64,000 bases of DNA from Alteromonas mediterranea DE. Lineage in GTDB: Bacteria > Pseudomonadota > Gammaproteobacteria > Enterobacterales > Alteromonadaceae. Positions 41,178-50,300 of this stretch are shown here, one piece after another (positions within the stretch are counted from its first letter, which is position 1; the number at the start of each line of letters is the position of its first letter). The DNA is taken from assembly GCF_000020585.3 (NCBI RefSeq), contig NC_011138.3, positions 2,809,654 to 2,873,653 of the forward strand. The letters run 5' to 3'. The notes beneath the pieces were generated by a model. The model had not been told where the DNA came from. It did not search any database and was given only the letters and a program-made list of their open reading frames with translations. The position numbers were made by a program, and so were the translations under genes.

Positions 41178-43754
41178 TTAGTTGCTAACTATAAAGAGCC
41201 CGCTCTCGTCTGCATCTATTCGAACGGTCGATTCGGGTATCAGCTCACCAGCAAGCAGCTGATGGGCGAGCGGATTTTCCACCTGCACTTGAATAGCGCG
41301 CTTAAGCGGTCGAGCGCCAAATACAGGGTCAAAGCCCGCGTCCGCCAATTTATCCATAGCCGCGGCAGACAGAGTAAGCTTATATCCTTTTTCTGCGAGC
41401 CTAGCGCGAAGCGAGGCAAGCTGAATTTTAGCAATAGATTTTATTTGCTCCTTCCCTAATGGATGGAATACCACAATATCATCGACGCGGTTGATGAACT
41501 CCGGTCTGAAGTGTTGCCCTACAACACTCATTACCGACGCTTTCATATCGTCATACTGACTTTCGTTGTGCTTATCTTGAATGATATCTGAACCTAAGTT
41601 GGACGTCATGATCACAACGGTATTTTTAAAATCTACAGTACGTCCTTGTCCGTCAGTCAACCGGCCGTCATCTAGTACTTGAAGCAGAATATTGAATACA
41701 TCTGGATGTGCCTTTTCAACCTCATCCAACAAAATGACCGAGTATGGTTTGCGACGCACCGCTTCGGTTAAGTAGCCACCTTCCTCGTAGCCAACATAGC
41801 CAGGAGGTGCACCCACTAAGCGTGCTACCGAGTGTTTTTCCATAAATTCTGACATATCGATACGCACCATGGCATCTTCAGTATCGAACATAAAGCCTGC
41901 CAAGGCTTTGCAGAGCTCAGTTTTGCCCACGCCAGTTGGCCCTAAAAATAAGAATGAGCCAATAGGTCGATTTGGATCCGCAAGCCCAGCACGTGAACGG
42001 CGAATTGCGTTTGAAACCGCTTCAACCGCTTCTTCTTGTCCAACAACCCGTTTGTGAAGTACGTCTTCCATACGCAACAGCTTCTCACGCTCACCCTCAA
42101 GCATTCGCGCTACAGGTATACCCGTCCATCGCGAAAGCACATCTGCAATTTCAACGTCCGTCACTTTATTTTTGAGTAACGTCGTCTCGCGAGTTTCGTT
42201 TTCAGCCGCTTGCTCTAACTTTGCTTCAAGCTCTGGAATACGGCCGTACTGAAGTTCCGACATGCGATTCAAATCAGATGCACGTCGCGCTATTTCCAAG
42301 TCAAGTTTAGCCTGCTCAAGCTCCCCTTTAATGGTTTGAGTGCCCTGCATGGCGTCTTTTTCATCCAGCCACACTTTCTCAAGCTCTGCGTACTTGGTTT
42401 CCGCTTGCTCACGCTCTAACTCAATCATCTCAAGTCGCTTATGACTCGCATCATCTGTTTCTTTGGCCAGAGCTTGCTCTTCCAATTTTAGCTGGATGAT
42501 ACGACGCCCAAGACGATCCATCTCTTCGGGCTTGGAGTCTATTTGCAATCGAATGCTAGACGCAGCCTCGTCTATAAGATCAATGGCTTTGTCTGGCAAT
42601 TGGCGGTCGCTAATATAACGATGCGACAAACTTGCCGCTGCAACGATAGCGGGATCAGTAATATCTACCGAGTGATGGAGCTCATAGCGCTCTTTTAAGC
42701 CACGCAGAATAGCAATAGTGTCTTCAACGCTTGGTTCTTCAACTAATACCTTTTGGAAACGACGTTCAAGTGCTGCGTCTTTTTCAATGTACTGACGATA
42801 TTCATCCAGTGTTGTAGCACCAACGCAGTGAAGTTCACCACGGGCTAACGCAGGTTTAAGCATATTACCTGCATCCATCGCTCCATCGCCCTTCCCTGCA
42901 CCTACCATGGTGTGCAGTTCGTCAACGAATAAGATCACGCGGCCTTCTTCTTTAGCCAGCTCATTAAGCACTGCTTTAAGGCGTTCTTCAAACTCACCGC
43001 GATATTTAGCTCCCGCCACTAACGCGCCCATATCAAGGGCAAGAACACGCTTGTTCTTTAAGCCCTCAGGCACTTCGCCATTAATGATGCGCTGAGCCAA
43101 CCCTTCAACAATAGCCGTTTTACCCACACCCGGCTCACCAATGAGTACTGGGTTGTTTTTGGTTCGACGCTGCAGTACTTGAACAGTTCGGCGAATCTCA
43201 TCGTCTCGACCAATGACCGGGTCGAGCTTGCCTTGTTCTGCTCGCTCGGTTAAATCTGTCGTGTATTTTTCAAGCGCTTGACGTACATCTTCAGCATTAG
43301 GATCCGTGACCTTCTGGCCACCACGCATGTCGTCTATTGCGCTTTCAATAGCTTCTTTAGTGATATTCAGGCTTTTGAGGATTTCCCCCAAGCGCCCTTT
43401 ATCTTGTAGCGCCGCTAGAACAAAGATTTCTGAAGTGATGTATTCGTCTTTTCGCTGCTGCGCTATCTTGTCACAAAGATTTAGCAAAATGCCGCTGTCT
43501 TTACTTAATTGAACATCTCCCCCAATGCCTTCAATACGAGGTAGGCGCTCAATAGCTTGGCTCAGTGCTGAGCGTAGCGCATTTACATTGATGTTTGCTT
43601 GGTCAAGCAAAGGGCGTACTGACCCGCCTTGCTGATTTAGCATGGCAGTCATTAAATGGACAGGTTCAATGTATTGATGATCTCGCCCCAATGCGAGTGA
43701 TTGAGCATCGGATATTGCGAGCTGAAATTTACTGGTAAATCTATCTAGTCTCAT
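41178..43754 (-). CDS. clpB: ATP-dependent disaggregase ClpB
   Basis: Hsp104/ClpB chaperone that rescues aggregated proteins with DnaK. The 858-residue length is normal. Order: N-terminal Clp repeat domain (1-145), first AAA+ with Walker A GEPGVGKT near residue 207 and pore loop KYRGEFE, coiled-coil middle domain (about 405-525), second AAA+ with GPTGVGKT near 607 and pore loop GYVGYEEGG, and C-terminal D2-small domain. It is the first of the clpB-pgeF-rluD set that stands opposite bamD, the same order as in E. coli. Confidence 0.98.
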   Translation of the reverse strand: MRLDRFTSKFQLAISDAQSLALGRDHQYIEPVHLMTAMLNQQGGSVRPLLDQANINVNALRSALSQAIERLPRIEGIGGDVQLSKDSGILLNLCDKIAQQRKDEYITSEIFVLAALQDKGRLGEILKSLNITKEAIESAIDDMRGGQKVTDPNAEDVRQALEKYTTDLTERAEQGKLDPVIGRDDEIRRTVQVLQRRTKNNPVLIGEPGVGKTAIVEGLAQRIINGEVPEGLKNKRVLALDMGALVAGAKYRGEFEERLKAVLNELAKEEGRVILFVDELHTMVGAGKGDGAMDAGNMLKPALARGELHCVGATTLDEYRQYIEKDAALERRFQKVLVEEPSVEDTIAILRGLKERYELHHSVDITDPAIVAAASLSHRYISDRQLPDKAIDLIDEAASSIRLQIDSKPEEMDRLGRRIIQLKLEEQALAKETDDASHKRLEMIELEREQAETKYAELEKVWLDEKDAMQGTQTIKGELEQAKLDLEIARRASDLNRMSELQYGRIPELEAKLEQAAENETRETTLLKNKVTDVEIADVLSRWTGIPVARMLEGEREKLLRMEDVLHKRVVGQEEAVEAVSNAIRRSRAGLADPNRPIGSFLFLGPTGVGKTELCKALAGFMFDTEDAMVRIDMSEFMEKHSVARLVGAPPGYVGYEEGGYLTEAVRRKPYSVILLDEVEKAHPDVFNILLQVLDDGRLTDGQGRTVDFKNTVVIMTSNLGSDIIQDKHNESQYDDMKASVMSVVGQHFRPEFINRVDDIVVFHPLGKEQIKSIAKIQLASLRARLAEKGYKLTLSAAAMDKLADAGFDPVFGARPLKRAIQVQVENPLAHQLLAGELIPESTVRIDADESGLFIVSN

Positions 43755-44003
43755 AATTTCAACCTAATTAATGAACAACTATACCTGCGGTAACACGCCG
43801 CAATTACGAACATTTTAACTCTCGCTGAGTGGGTAATGATCTATGCGGAATGGTATTCTTTATGTTCTAGTTATGTAGGCTGCTCAATTGCGATTCAAGT
43901 ATGAGATTAAAAAGTTAGCCAAAAAGATAACAAATAATGTATGAAGTTTGATCTAGCGCAACTGTGTGATCAGACTAAAACTGCCGCCTTTTTTCGAAAC
44001 AAT

Positions 44004-44759
44004 TTAAAGCAGGCCTATTACGCTAACTATACGCCCAGTCGTGCGCTTGTTTTGATGCGTAGCTCTTCGATGGGAGTAAAAACGCTGTTCGTCAGTGTAA
44101 GTACACAAGTTACTTTGTGTAATACTCTCAACGCCAGCTTGCTGCAATTGCACCTGTGCCACTAGAGGTAGATCTAATAAGTACTTCCCTCTATTAGAGC
44201 TATTGGCAATGGCACCGTCTATATGGCGAAACTTACTCGCCAACTGTACATCAACTTCGTAGCAGGGCCCGCTGATTGCAGGACCAACCCAAGCGATGAG
44301 TTTTTTTGCATCGCTGCCAAAGTGTGAAACTGCACTTCCGATAATGTTAGTATCGAGACCTTTCCAACCAGCATGTACTGCCGCCACTTCTTGACCGCTT
44401 TCATCACACAATAAAATGGGCACGCAGTCTGCGGTCATCACCGCACAAAAATGCGATGTTGAAGAAGAATACGACGCATCAGCGGTGGTATCTGCGCTCG
44501 GCAATGACACCACGCGGTTGCTGTGCACTTGCTCCAACCATGTGATCTTTTCACTATGTGGAATTAGGCTTCTATTGGCTTTCACTAGTAGGAGGTCGTC
44601 CCCCACGTGGGCGCCAACGTTCAAACCTGCAAAATCACCTATGCTTGTACCTCCCATTCTTGTCGTTGTGTATGCAACAACATTTGCGGGACATGACCAC
44701 GCTGGCGTAATCAAATCCAGCGTGGATGAAATAGGTGAATTCGCAGCTGACAATGTCAT
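44004..44759 (-). CDS. pgeF: Peptidoglycan editing factor PgeF (multicopper-oxidase-like YfiH family)
   Basis: A 251-residue CNF1/YfiH-like domain protein; relatives hydrolyse wrongly incorporated L-serine-containing muropeptide precursors and were earlier called polyphenol oxidases. Conserved zinc/copper ligands are present in WLEQVHSNRV, the ADCVPILL cysteine and VHAGWKG histidine. It begins 16 bases after rluD and is probably translated from the rluD transcript, as in E. coli (rluD-yfiH-clpB). Confidence 0.93.
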   Translation of the reverse strand: MTLSAANSPISSTLDLITPAWSCPANVVAYTTTRMGGTSIGDFAGLNVGAHVGDDLLLVKANRSLIPHSEKITWLEQVHSNRVVSLPSADTTADASYSSSTSHFCAVMTADCVPILLCDESGQEVAAVHAGWKGLDTNIIGSAVSHFGSDAKKLIAWVGPAISGPCYEVDVQLASKFRHIDGAIANSSNRGKYLLDLPLVAQVQLQQAGVESITQSNLCTYTDEQRFYSHRRATHQNKRTTGRIVSVIGLL

Positions 44760-44775
44760 AAGTTCGCCTTACTCA

Positions 44776-45759
44776 TTAAAGCATATCTTGTGGATTGTCC
44801 GCGGTGTCCTTTTTCACGGCTTTAAGCAAGTCCTGCATATCTTGAGGTAGGGGAGCTTTCCACGTCATCCACTCTTCAGTTTCAGGGTGAAACAGCGAGA
44901 GCTGTGCGGCGTGCAACGCCTGACGTTGGAATCCGCGAAGCGCAGCGATAAATTCTTCTGACGCCCCTTTAGGAAGACGAGGACGCCCGCCATAAACTTG
45001 GTCGCCAAGCAAAGGATGCTTAATGTGGGCCATGTGTACGCGGATTTGGTGCGTACGGCCAGTTTCAAGCTTCAAACGCAGGTGCGTGTATGCGCGAAAT
45101 TTTTCGATAACACGAAAATGAGTGACCGCTGGTTTGCCCATTTCACGTACTGCCATATGCGTACGTTTTGTTGCGTGTCTACCAATAGGCGCATCTACAA
45201 TACCACCAGCGACCATCGTACCTAAGGCAACGGCTTCGTATTCACGACTCATTTCCCGACGTTGAAGTTGGTCAACAAGATGCGTTTGAGCAGGAATTGT
45301 TTTTGCTACTACCATTAACCCCGTCGTGTCTTTGTCAAGGCGATGGACAATGCCCGCACGTGGAACTTTGTCTATCTCTGGACAATGATTTAACAAGGCA
45401 TTTAGCACGGTACCGCTTGGGTTTCCTGCACCTGGATGCACAACCAAATCTGCAGGTTTGTTTATGACTAGGATGTGTTCATCTTCATAAACAATGTTTA
45501 ACGCGATGTCTTGCGCTTCGCTCGTTACTTGTACATCCATTTCGGCCTGTACAGTAACAAGTTCATCCATTTGCATTTTGTGGCGAGGCACGGTGATTAC
45601 TTCACCGTTTACAGCAACATTCCCATCTTGGATCCAAGTTTTTAACTTAGAACGAGAATATTCAGGGAACAAATCAGCCAAAACCTGATCTAACCGTAAA
45701 CCAAAATGCGCAGCTTCCGTTGAAGCTTCTAATTGTATTGTGTTCGGCGACTGTGTCAT
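44776..45759 (-). CDS. rluD: 23S rRNA pseudouridine synthase RluD
   Basis: Makes pseudouridines 1911, 1915 and 1917 in helix 69 of 23S rRNA (E. coli numbering). The 327-residue protein has an N-terminal S4-like domain (RLDQVLADLFPEYSRSKLKTW) and the catalytic motif GIVHRLDKDTTGL with the active-site aspartate, plus LETGRTHQIRVH. Divergent from bamD, a highly conserved arrangement. Confidence 0.97.
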   Translation of the reverse strand: MTQSPNTIQLEASTEAAHFGLRLDQVLADLFPEYSRSKLKTWIQDGNVAVNGEVITVPRHKMQMDELVTVQAEMDVQVTSEAQDIALNIVYEDEHILVINKPADLVVHPGAGNPSGTVLNALLNHCPEIDKVPRAGIVHRLDKDTTGLMVVAKTIPAQTHLVDQLQRREMSREYEAVALGTMVAGGIVDAPIGRHATKRTHMAVREMGKPAVTHFRVIEKFRAYTHLRLKLETGRTHQIRVHMAHIKHPLLGDQVYGGRPRLPKGASEEFIAALRGFQRQALHAAQLSLFHPETEEWMTWKAPLPQDMQDLLKAVKKDTADNPQDML

Positions 45760-45945
45760 AACACCATTGATTACGTCTAAAAAAGGGTATTATAACAAGT
45801 ATTCACGCTGTACACTGCCTTGTTTACGTTTTTGTATGGTTTTTCTCATCGTTAGTACGTTAGAATGCAATTAAAGTGTTGTTGTTTAACACATGGGCTT
45901 AGACAGCGAAGTATTAAAACTGTTTAGCAGGAAAATAGAATTATT

Positions 45946-46710
45946 ATGAAATCATTTCGTCTACTGGCACCCGTTTTACTTGGTGCTATGGTATCTGTCG
46001 CAGGATGTAGCTCTTCGGATAAAGAAGAGAAAGCCGTTTTAGCTAACATGGGTGCACAGCAACTGTATGACAGAGCGAAGCAAAGCATGGAAGTCGGGAA
46101 CTTTAGTGCTGCCGCGCAAACCCTCAGCGCATTAGACTCGCGCTACCCGTTTGGTCCTCTATCGCACCAAGTACAGCTAGACCTTATCTATAGCTACTAT
46201 AAATCGGGTAAGAACGAAGAAACTCTCGCCACTATCGATAGATTTATTCGCTTGAATCCAAACCATTCAGATGTTGACTACGCTTACTATATGCGTGGCT
46301 TAACTAACATGGAATCTGATAGCAATCTTTTCCAAGAGCTAATGAATATCGATCGTACGGACAGAGATCCATCGAAGTCTCGCCAAGCGTTTGAAGATTT
46401 TCGCAGATTGATTCAGCAGTACCCAGATAGCAAGTACGCCGCTGACGCTAAACAGCGTATGGTACACATTAAAGATCGTTTGGCTCGATATGAAATAGCA
46501 ATTGCTCGCTTCTATATGAGACGCCAAGCGTACGTTGCCGCCGCTAATCGCGGCCGTTACGTGATTGAACATTTCCCCAATACTACACAGGTTCAACAGG
46601 CGCTTGAAATCATGGTTTCAAGTTACGAACAATTGGGGCTTAAAGAGTTGCGTGATAATGCGATGAAGACGTTAAAGCTTAACTACCCTGATAGCGAATT
46701 TATTAGTTAA
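45946..46710 (+). CDS. bamD: Outer-membrane assembly lipoprotein BamD
   Basis: Essential component of the BAM complex that inserts beta-barrel proteins, including receptors like the one at 1.9 kb. A lipoprotein signal with lipobox SVAGC (Cys21) anchors it to the inner face of the outer membrane. The 254 residues carry five TPR-like units (YPFGPLSHQVQLDLIYSYY, LNPNHSDVDYAYYMRGL, YPDSKYAADAKQRM, FPNTTQVQQALEIM). Followed at once by a strong terminator. Confidence 0.97.
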   Translation: MKSFRLLAPVLLGAMVSVAGCSSSDKEEKAVLANMGAQQLYDRAKQSMEVGNFSAAAQTLSALDSRYPFGPLSHQVQLDLIYSYYKSGKNEETLATIDRFIRLNPNHSDVDYAYYMRGLTNMESDSNLFQELMNIDRTDRDPSKSRQAFEDFRRLIQQYPDSKYAADAKQRMVHIKDRLARYEIAIARFYMRRQAYVAAANRGRYVIEHFPNTTQVQQALEIMVSSYEQLGLKELRDNAMKTLKLNYPDSEFIS

Positions 46711-46733
46711 GCAGAGTTGCTAACACCAGAAAC

Positions 46734-46761
46734 TAAAAAACGCACCTAGGTGCGTTTTTTG
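46734..46761 (+). terminator. Terminator of bamD
   Basis: Perfect palindrome AAAAAACGCACC/GGTGCGTTTTTT (46735-46760). It also suits the convergent anti-sigma gene. Confidence 0.88.
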
Positions 46762-46832
46762 TTGTTTGGTATTAACTATTCATTTTACCTTATCGAGGCT
46801 ACGTTTATGTAAGCCCGCACGGATAACCTACT

Positions 46833-47573
46833 CTATCTGAAAAACAGGTGGCTAAAGGGGTTTAACAATCTCGCCAAACCAGACGTAAAATGGAGTGGCT
46901 GGTCGACGATACTAAAAACAAGACACCCGTCTTTGTCTTCAGACTTTGGCGTGTGAGTTTTCTCTCCATCCATGAAAATAAAATCCCCAGTATCGTAGCG
47001 ATTTAAGCCGTCACTGAATTCTCCGTCGATAACTAGCGTGTATTCGGTGCCGCGGTGGGTATGTTCTGGTACGCTTCCGCCCCGCCCCATAAAAATGAAG
47101 TTCGCAACGCCTTGGTTACCTAAATCTACGGGCGCTTGCCATAGCTTTCCAACTAGACTCGACCAATTTCCCGTCTTATCGATATAGCGATGTAACGTTC
47201 TGGGTAGCGTAAAGACTCTTCCGTCTAGCTCTATCGCATTCGTAGCCTTGCGCTGACTGATGTTCGCTTCTTGATTGCGTGGTGAAGCAACAGCGTTGTT
47301 AGCTTTGATTGCTTTTGATTCGATTTGCGGTGCTGTAGGAAGTTGAGTAATCTGAGAGAGCATCTCATCTAATTGAAACGATACCTCTAACTTGTCACCT
47401 ACACCTGCGCCAGATACGAGATCCTTAGCAAGACGTTCTGTTTCGACCTCAACAAAACGCTGACACTTCTCGCACATATCGCAATGTGCTGAGACCATCA
47501 ATGATATTGCGGGTGACAATGTGCCCTCAACAAAGTCTGACAGCTGTCGGGCACTTGGGTGAAACCTAATCAT
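46833..47573 (-). CDS. chrR: ChrR-type zinc anti-sigma factor
   Basis: A 246-residue cytoplasmic anti-sigma factor. N-terminal zinc-binding domain with HPSARQLSDFVEGTL and the HxxxCxxC-like segment HCDMCEKCQRF; C-terminal cupin domain with PEHTHRGTEYTLVIDGEF and later GEKTHTP, which in ChrR of Rhodobacter is needed to respond to singlet oxygen. It overlaps the sigma gene by 8 bases, so it is co-translated with its target. Confidence 0.92.
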   Translation of the reverse strand: MIRFHPSARQLSDFVEGTLSPAISLMVSAHCDMCEKCQRFVEVETERLAKDLVSGAGVGDKLEVSFQLDEMLSQITQLPTAPQIESKAIKANNAVASPRNQEANISQRKATNAIELDGRVFTLPRTLHRYIDKTGNWSSLVGKLWQAPVDLGNQGVANFIFMGRGGSVPEHTHRGTEYTLVIDGEFSDGLNRYDTGDFIFMDGEKTHTPKSEDKDGCLVFSIVDQPLHFTSGLARLLNPFSHLFFR

Positions 47574-48177
47574 TATCGTTTAACATGACCTTTAATCGTT
47601 GAAGCGCTAAGCGAGTTCTTGACTTTACTGTACCTAAGGGAATAGAAAGTTCGTCAGCGACTTCTTGCTGAGATTTGCCATCAATATAGATAGCTTCTAC
47701 CACCGCCTTTTGTTTAACCGGAAGTGATTCAAACATATAGCCAATTTGCTCTAGAGTTACTTGCTCGTCAAGTGGCGCCTCATTCACATCTGCCGTCTGC
47801 TCACATAACACAGGCCACAGGTCGTCAGAGCACACGTCCTCTTTTCTATTTTGAAGCTTGCGTAACATGTCAAACCGTATGTTACGTGCAATAGTGAAAA
47901 TCCACGTAGAAGGCGAGCCTTTCTCAGCATTAAACAAATGCGCTTTTTGCCAAACGTTTGACATGGTGTCTTGTACAAGCTCCATTGCTAGTGCTTCGTT
48001 CCCCATCTGCTTAAGGGCATAAGAGCGCAAACGTGGGGCAAAATAGTTGAACACTCGAGCAAATGAACGCTTGCATCGAGCATCTGCAACCGCGACTAGG
48101 TAATCAGACATTTCAGTAGCACACTCTTTAGGTTTGATTGTGCTGTTACTTTGTTCCAAAGGAATTCCAACTAACAT
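47566..48177 (-). CDS. rpoE: ECF sigma factor, RpoE/ECF11-like partner of ChrR
   Basis: A 203-residue extracytoplasmic-function sigma factor. Region 2 shows YFAPRLRSYALKQMG, ELVQDTMSNVWQKA and WIFTIARNIRFDMLR; region 4 shows LPVKQKAVVEAIYIDGKSQQ and the helix-turn-helix IPLGTVKSRTRLALQRL. Pairing with a ChrR anti-sigma factor identifies it with the group that answers photo-oxidative stress in Rhodobacter. The symbol rpoE here is that of the ChrR partner, not the envelope-stress RpoE of E. coli. Likely targets are the two divergent promoters at 48.9 kb. Confidence 0.9.
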   Translation of the reverse strand: MLVGIPLEQSNSTIKPKECATEMSDYLVAVADARCKRSFARVFNYFAPRLRSYALKQMGNEALAMELVQDTMSNVWQKAHLFNAEKGSPSTWIFTIARNIRFDMLRKLQNRKEDVCSDDLWPVLCEQTADVNEAPLDEQVTLEQIGYMFESLPVKQKAVVEAIYIDGKSQQEVADELSIPLGTVKSRTRLALQRLKVMLNDND

Positions 48178-48297
48178 AAGATTCGTCCGCTTTTCCGTTT
48201 TGGTTGTGACATTCTACGGCTTAATGACTTAAAACGTTCGCGAAATTCGCAAATATTGGATTACGATTTTGTAATGAAACTCTTCATTCATTTTGAG

Positions 48298-48873
48298 CTA
48301 TGCAATCAAGGCAGAGAGATAGTTAAGTAAACTTGTACACTCTCGCTGTTCAAGAAAATGCTGCTTTTGCGAGCCATCAACAGGAAGCAACTCTAACCAG
48401 CGGTTTAACACCCAATTAGGGCAATCAAACTTCGGTGTTTCATAGAGCGCTGCTAGCTCTTCGTAATTTCCAAATATTTCTTTAAGTCGCTCATCCATAG
48501 GCGCTATTTGTTGAGGGGCTAAGTCACACTGCCAAGGCGGTAATGCTTCGCAGTTTCCTGTGCGAAGACCGTCTTTTTCAACTTCGATGCTATTTACCTC
48601 AACTAAGTGAGAACCAGCAACCTTTATGCCAAGCAACCCATCATCGAGCATATCGAAGTCTACAACCTGCGCGTACGTCCCTATTTTATGGATATGCTGA
48701 TTCTTATCCTTGTCGCCATTTGCATTTAGCATACACATCACAAAGCCTTTATTTTCGGCACATGCCTGCTTAACCATGCGTACATATCGCGGCTCAAAAA
48801 TTCGCAGCGCCATTCTGCCTTCGGGTAGAAGGTGGGCGGACAAAGGAAACAATGGAAAACGTTCTACACTCAT
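48298..48873 (-). CDS. Lon substrate-binding-domain protein
   Basis: A 191-residue stand-alone LON N-terminal (ASCH/PUA-like) domain protein: FPLFPLSAHLLPEGRMALRI, FEPRYVRMVKQA, VMCMLNANGD, IGTYAQVVDFD. It lacks the ATPase and protease parts of Lon. The ATG at 48873 is chosen because an upstream in-frame ATG at 48903 falls inside the -10 of a predicted sigma-factor promoter, so the mRNA would start after it. It is a candidate member of the ECF regulon and is found beside similar clusters in related bacteria. Confidence 0.85.
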   Translation of the reverse strand: MSVERFPLFPLSAHLLPEGRMALRIFEPRYVRMVKQACAENKGFVMCMLNANGDKDKNQHIHKIGTYAQVVDFDMLDDGLLGIKVAGSHLVEVNSIEVEKDGLRTGNCEALPPWQCDLAPQQIAPMDERLKEIFGNYEELAALYETPKFDCPNWVLNRWLELLPVDGSQKQHFLEQRECTSLLNYLSALIA

Positions 48874-48899
48874 ATTTATCACATCCGAAAACACGAAAT

Positions 48900-48929
48900 T
48901 CATTACGCAAGTGAGTACAAATAGGATCG
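48900..48929 (-). promoter_or_regulatory. Candidate ECF promoter of the Lon-domain gene
   Basis: Minus strand CGATCC (48924-48929), exactly 18 bases, TAATGA (48900-48905). Matches the TGATCC-N18-TAAG type recognised by ChrR-partner sigma factors and resembles the divergent copy at 48965. Confidence 0.6.
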
Positions 48930-48964
48930 AATGGGAAATATTTTCACAGGCAGGTTGTAAAACA

Positions 48965-48994
48965 TGATCTTATCAACGGAAACTACTGTAAGTT
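48965..48994 (+). promoter_or_regulatory. Candidate ECF promoter of the lipid-modification operon
   Basis: TGATCT (48965-48970), exactly 18 bases, TAAGTT (48989-48994). Drives rightward transcription of the SnoaL-SDR-flavoprotein-DUF1365-Cfa genes, with a leader of about 130 bases. Confidence 0.65.
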
Positions 48995-49132
48995 AATTCC
49001 TTACTAGCAATATTATTAAACATTAGATCAGCCACTTGCGATTAGATTAAAAGTTAATCTCATTTAAGACCTAAACACTGTTAACGAATTTGCCTGTGGT
49101 CATTCATCAGTAATTTAGCGAGAGGAAGGGGT

Positions 49133-49573
49133 ATGGACGTTATTTCCCGCTTTTGTAAGATTTACACGGATATATGTCAGATATCGCCAGACGACTTAGA
49201 AAGCGTCTATGGAAAAGATATCGTTTTCATCGATCCTATCACTACGCACCAAGGTATCGGCGAAGTCAAAAGTTACTTTTCTAATTTGTTGACGCAAGCG
49301 CAAAGCTGTAAGTTTGATATCGCTGACGTTTTTGTCTGTTCAAAAGAAAAAGACAGCAGGTCCAAAGTAACCCACGTTGTGAACTGGACGATGAGGCTGA
49401 CGCTTAAAAATAACAGTAAGCATATAACCCTAGACGGCACGACCCAACTCGGCGTGGTTAACGACACCATCATTTATCACAAAGATTATTACGACTTGGG
49501 CGAAATGGTTTATGAGCACGTACCCATCTTAGGTTTTGTAATTAAAAAGATTAAAGGGAAGCTGGCATCGTGA
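49133..49573 (+). CDS. SnoaL-like / NTF2-fold protein
   Basis: A 146-residue protein of the SnoaL/NTF2 fold: N-terminal helix DVISRFCKIYTDI, the strand-loop DIVFIDPITTHQGIGEVKSYF and the C-terminal YHKDYYDLGEMVYEHVP stretch. The fold includes enzymes and ligand carriers; the reaction is unknown. First gene of the ECF-associated operon, preceded by GAGAGGAAGGGGT. Its stop overlaps the next start. Confidence 0.85.
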   Translation: MDVISRFCKIYTDICQISPDDLESVYGKDIVFIDPITTHQGIGEVKSYFSNLLTQAQSCKFDIADVFVCSKEKDSRSKVTHVVNWTMRLTLKNNSKHITLDGTTQLGVVNDTIIYHKDYYDLGEMVYEHVPILGFVIKKIKGKLAS

Positions 49574-50289
49574 AATCAATTCTTATTACTGGAGCAACCT
49601 CAGGTATTGGCAAAGCATTAGCCACCCACGCCGCTAATCAAGGTTACCGCGTTATTGCGTGCGGTCGCAATGAAGAGACGTTAAATGAGCTGAGTCGCTA
49701 CAGCAACATCGAGGCTTGTCAATTTGATGTAACCGACCTAGAGGATGCTCGCCGCGCATTAGCAACGGTAAAGTTTGATATTGCCGTGCTGAACGCAGGT
49801 ACGTGTGAGTATGTTGATATCGATAGCTTCGAGCCCGACATGTTCCGCCGCGTTTTCGAGCCAAACTTTTTCGGCGTGGTTCATTGTGTAGATGCTCTGT
49901 TACCCCGGTTTAAGAAAGGCGATAAGCTGGTCATAGTGGATAGCATGGCAAGACTACTTCCATTTACTAAAACGCAAGCATACGGTTCAAGTAAAGCGGC
50001 GCTGCATTACTTTACCAAGTCACTTGAAGTCGACCTTCATGAGAAAGGCGTTAAAGTGCAGGCCGTGTCTCCTGGATTCGTTGAAACCCCATTAACTGAC
50101 AAAAATGACTTTGAAATGCCAATGAAAATTAGTGCAGAAGAAGCCGCAGAAGCTATGCTTAAAGGAATAGAAAGCAATAAGCAGTCGGTATTCTTCCCTC
50201 GGGCGTTTGGCTTTATTCTTCGTCTAATGCACGTACTGCCTACCCCGCTACAAAAGCGCTTATCGCTGGCGATGAGAGAAAAACAATAA
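49570..50289 (+). CDS. Short-chain dehydrogenase/reductase
   Basis: A 239-residue classical SDR: nucleotide-binding TGATSGIGKALA, the LNAGT motif (variant of NNAG), catalytic serine in VDSMARLL and YGSSKAAL with the Tyr-x3-Lys pair, then SPGFVETPLTD. GTG start overlapping the previous stop (GTGA), so it is translationally coupled. Substrate unknown; it is a stable member of the ECF/ChrR-linked Cfa cluster. Confidence 0.93.
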   Translation: MKSILITGATSGIGKALATHAANQGYRVIACGRNEETLNELSRYSNIEACQFDVTDLEDARRALATVKFDIAVLNAGTCEYVDIDSFEPDMFRRVFEPNFFGVVHCVDALLPRFKKGDKLVIVDSMARLLPFTKTQAYGSSKAALHYFTKSLEVDLHEKGVKVQAVSPGFVETPLTDKNDFEMPMKISAEEAAEAMLKGIESNKQSVFFPRAFGFILRLMHVLPTPLQKRLSLAMREKQ

Positions 50290-50300
50290 GAGACAATAGA

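Noticed and set aside
44416..44850. 144-codon plus-strand open frame over pgeF and rluD
   Set aside because: It is antisense to two well-conserved genes and has no recognisable domain.
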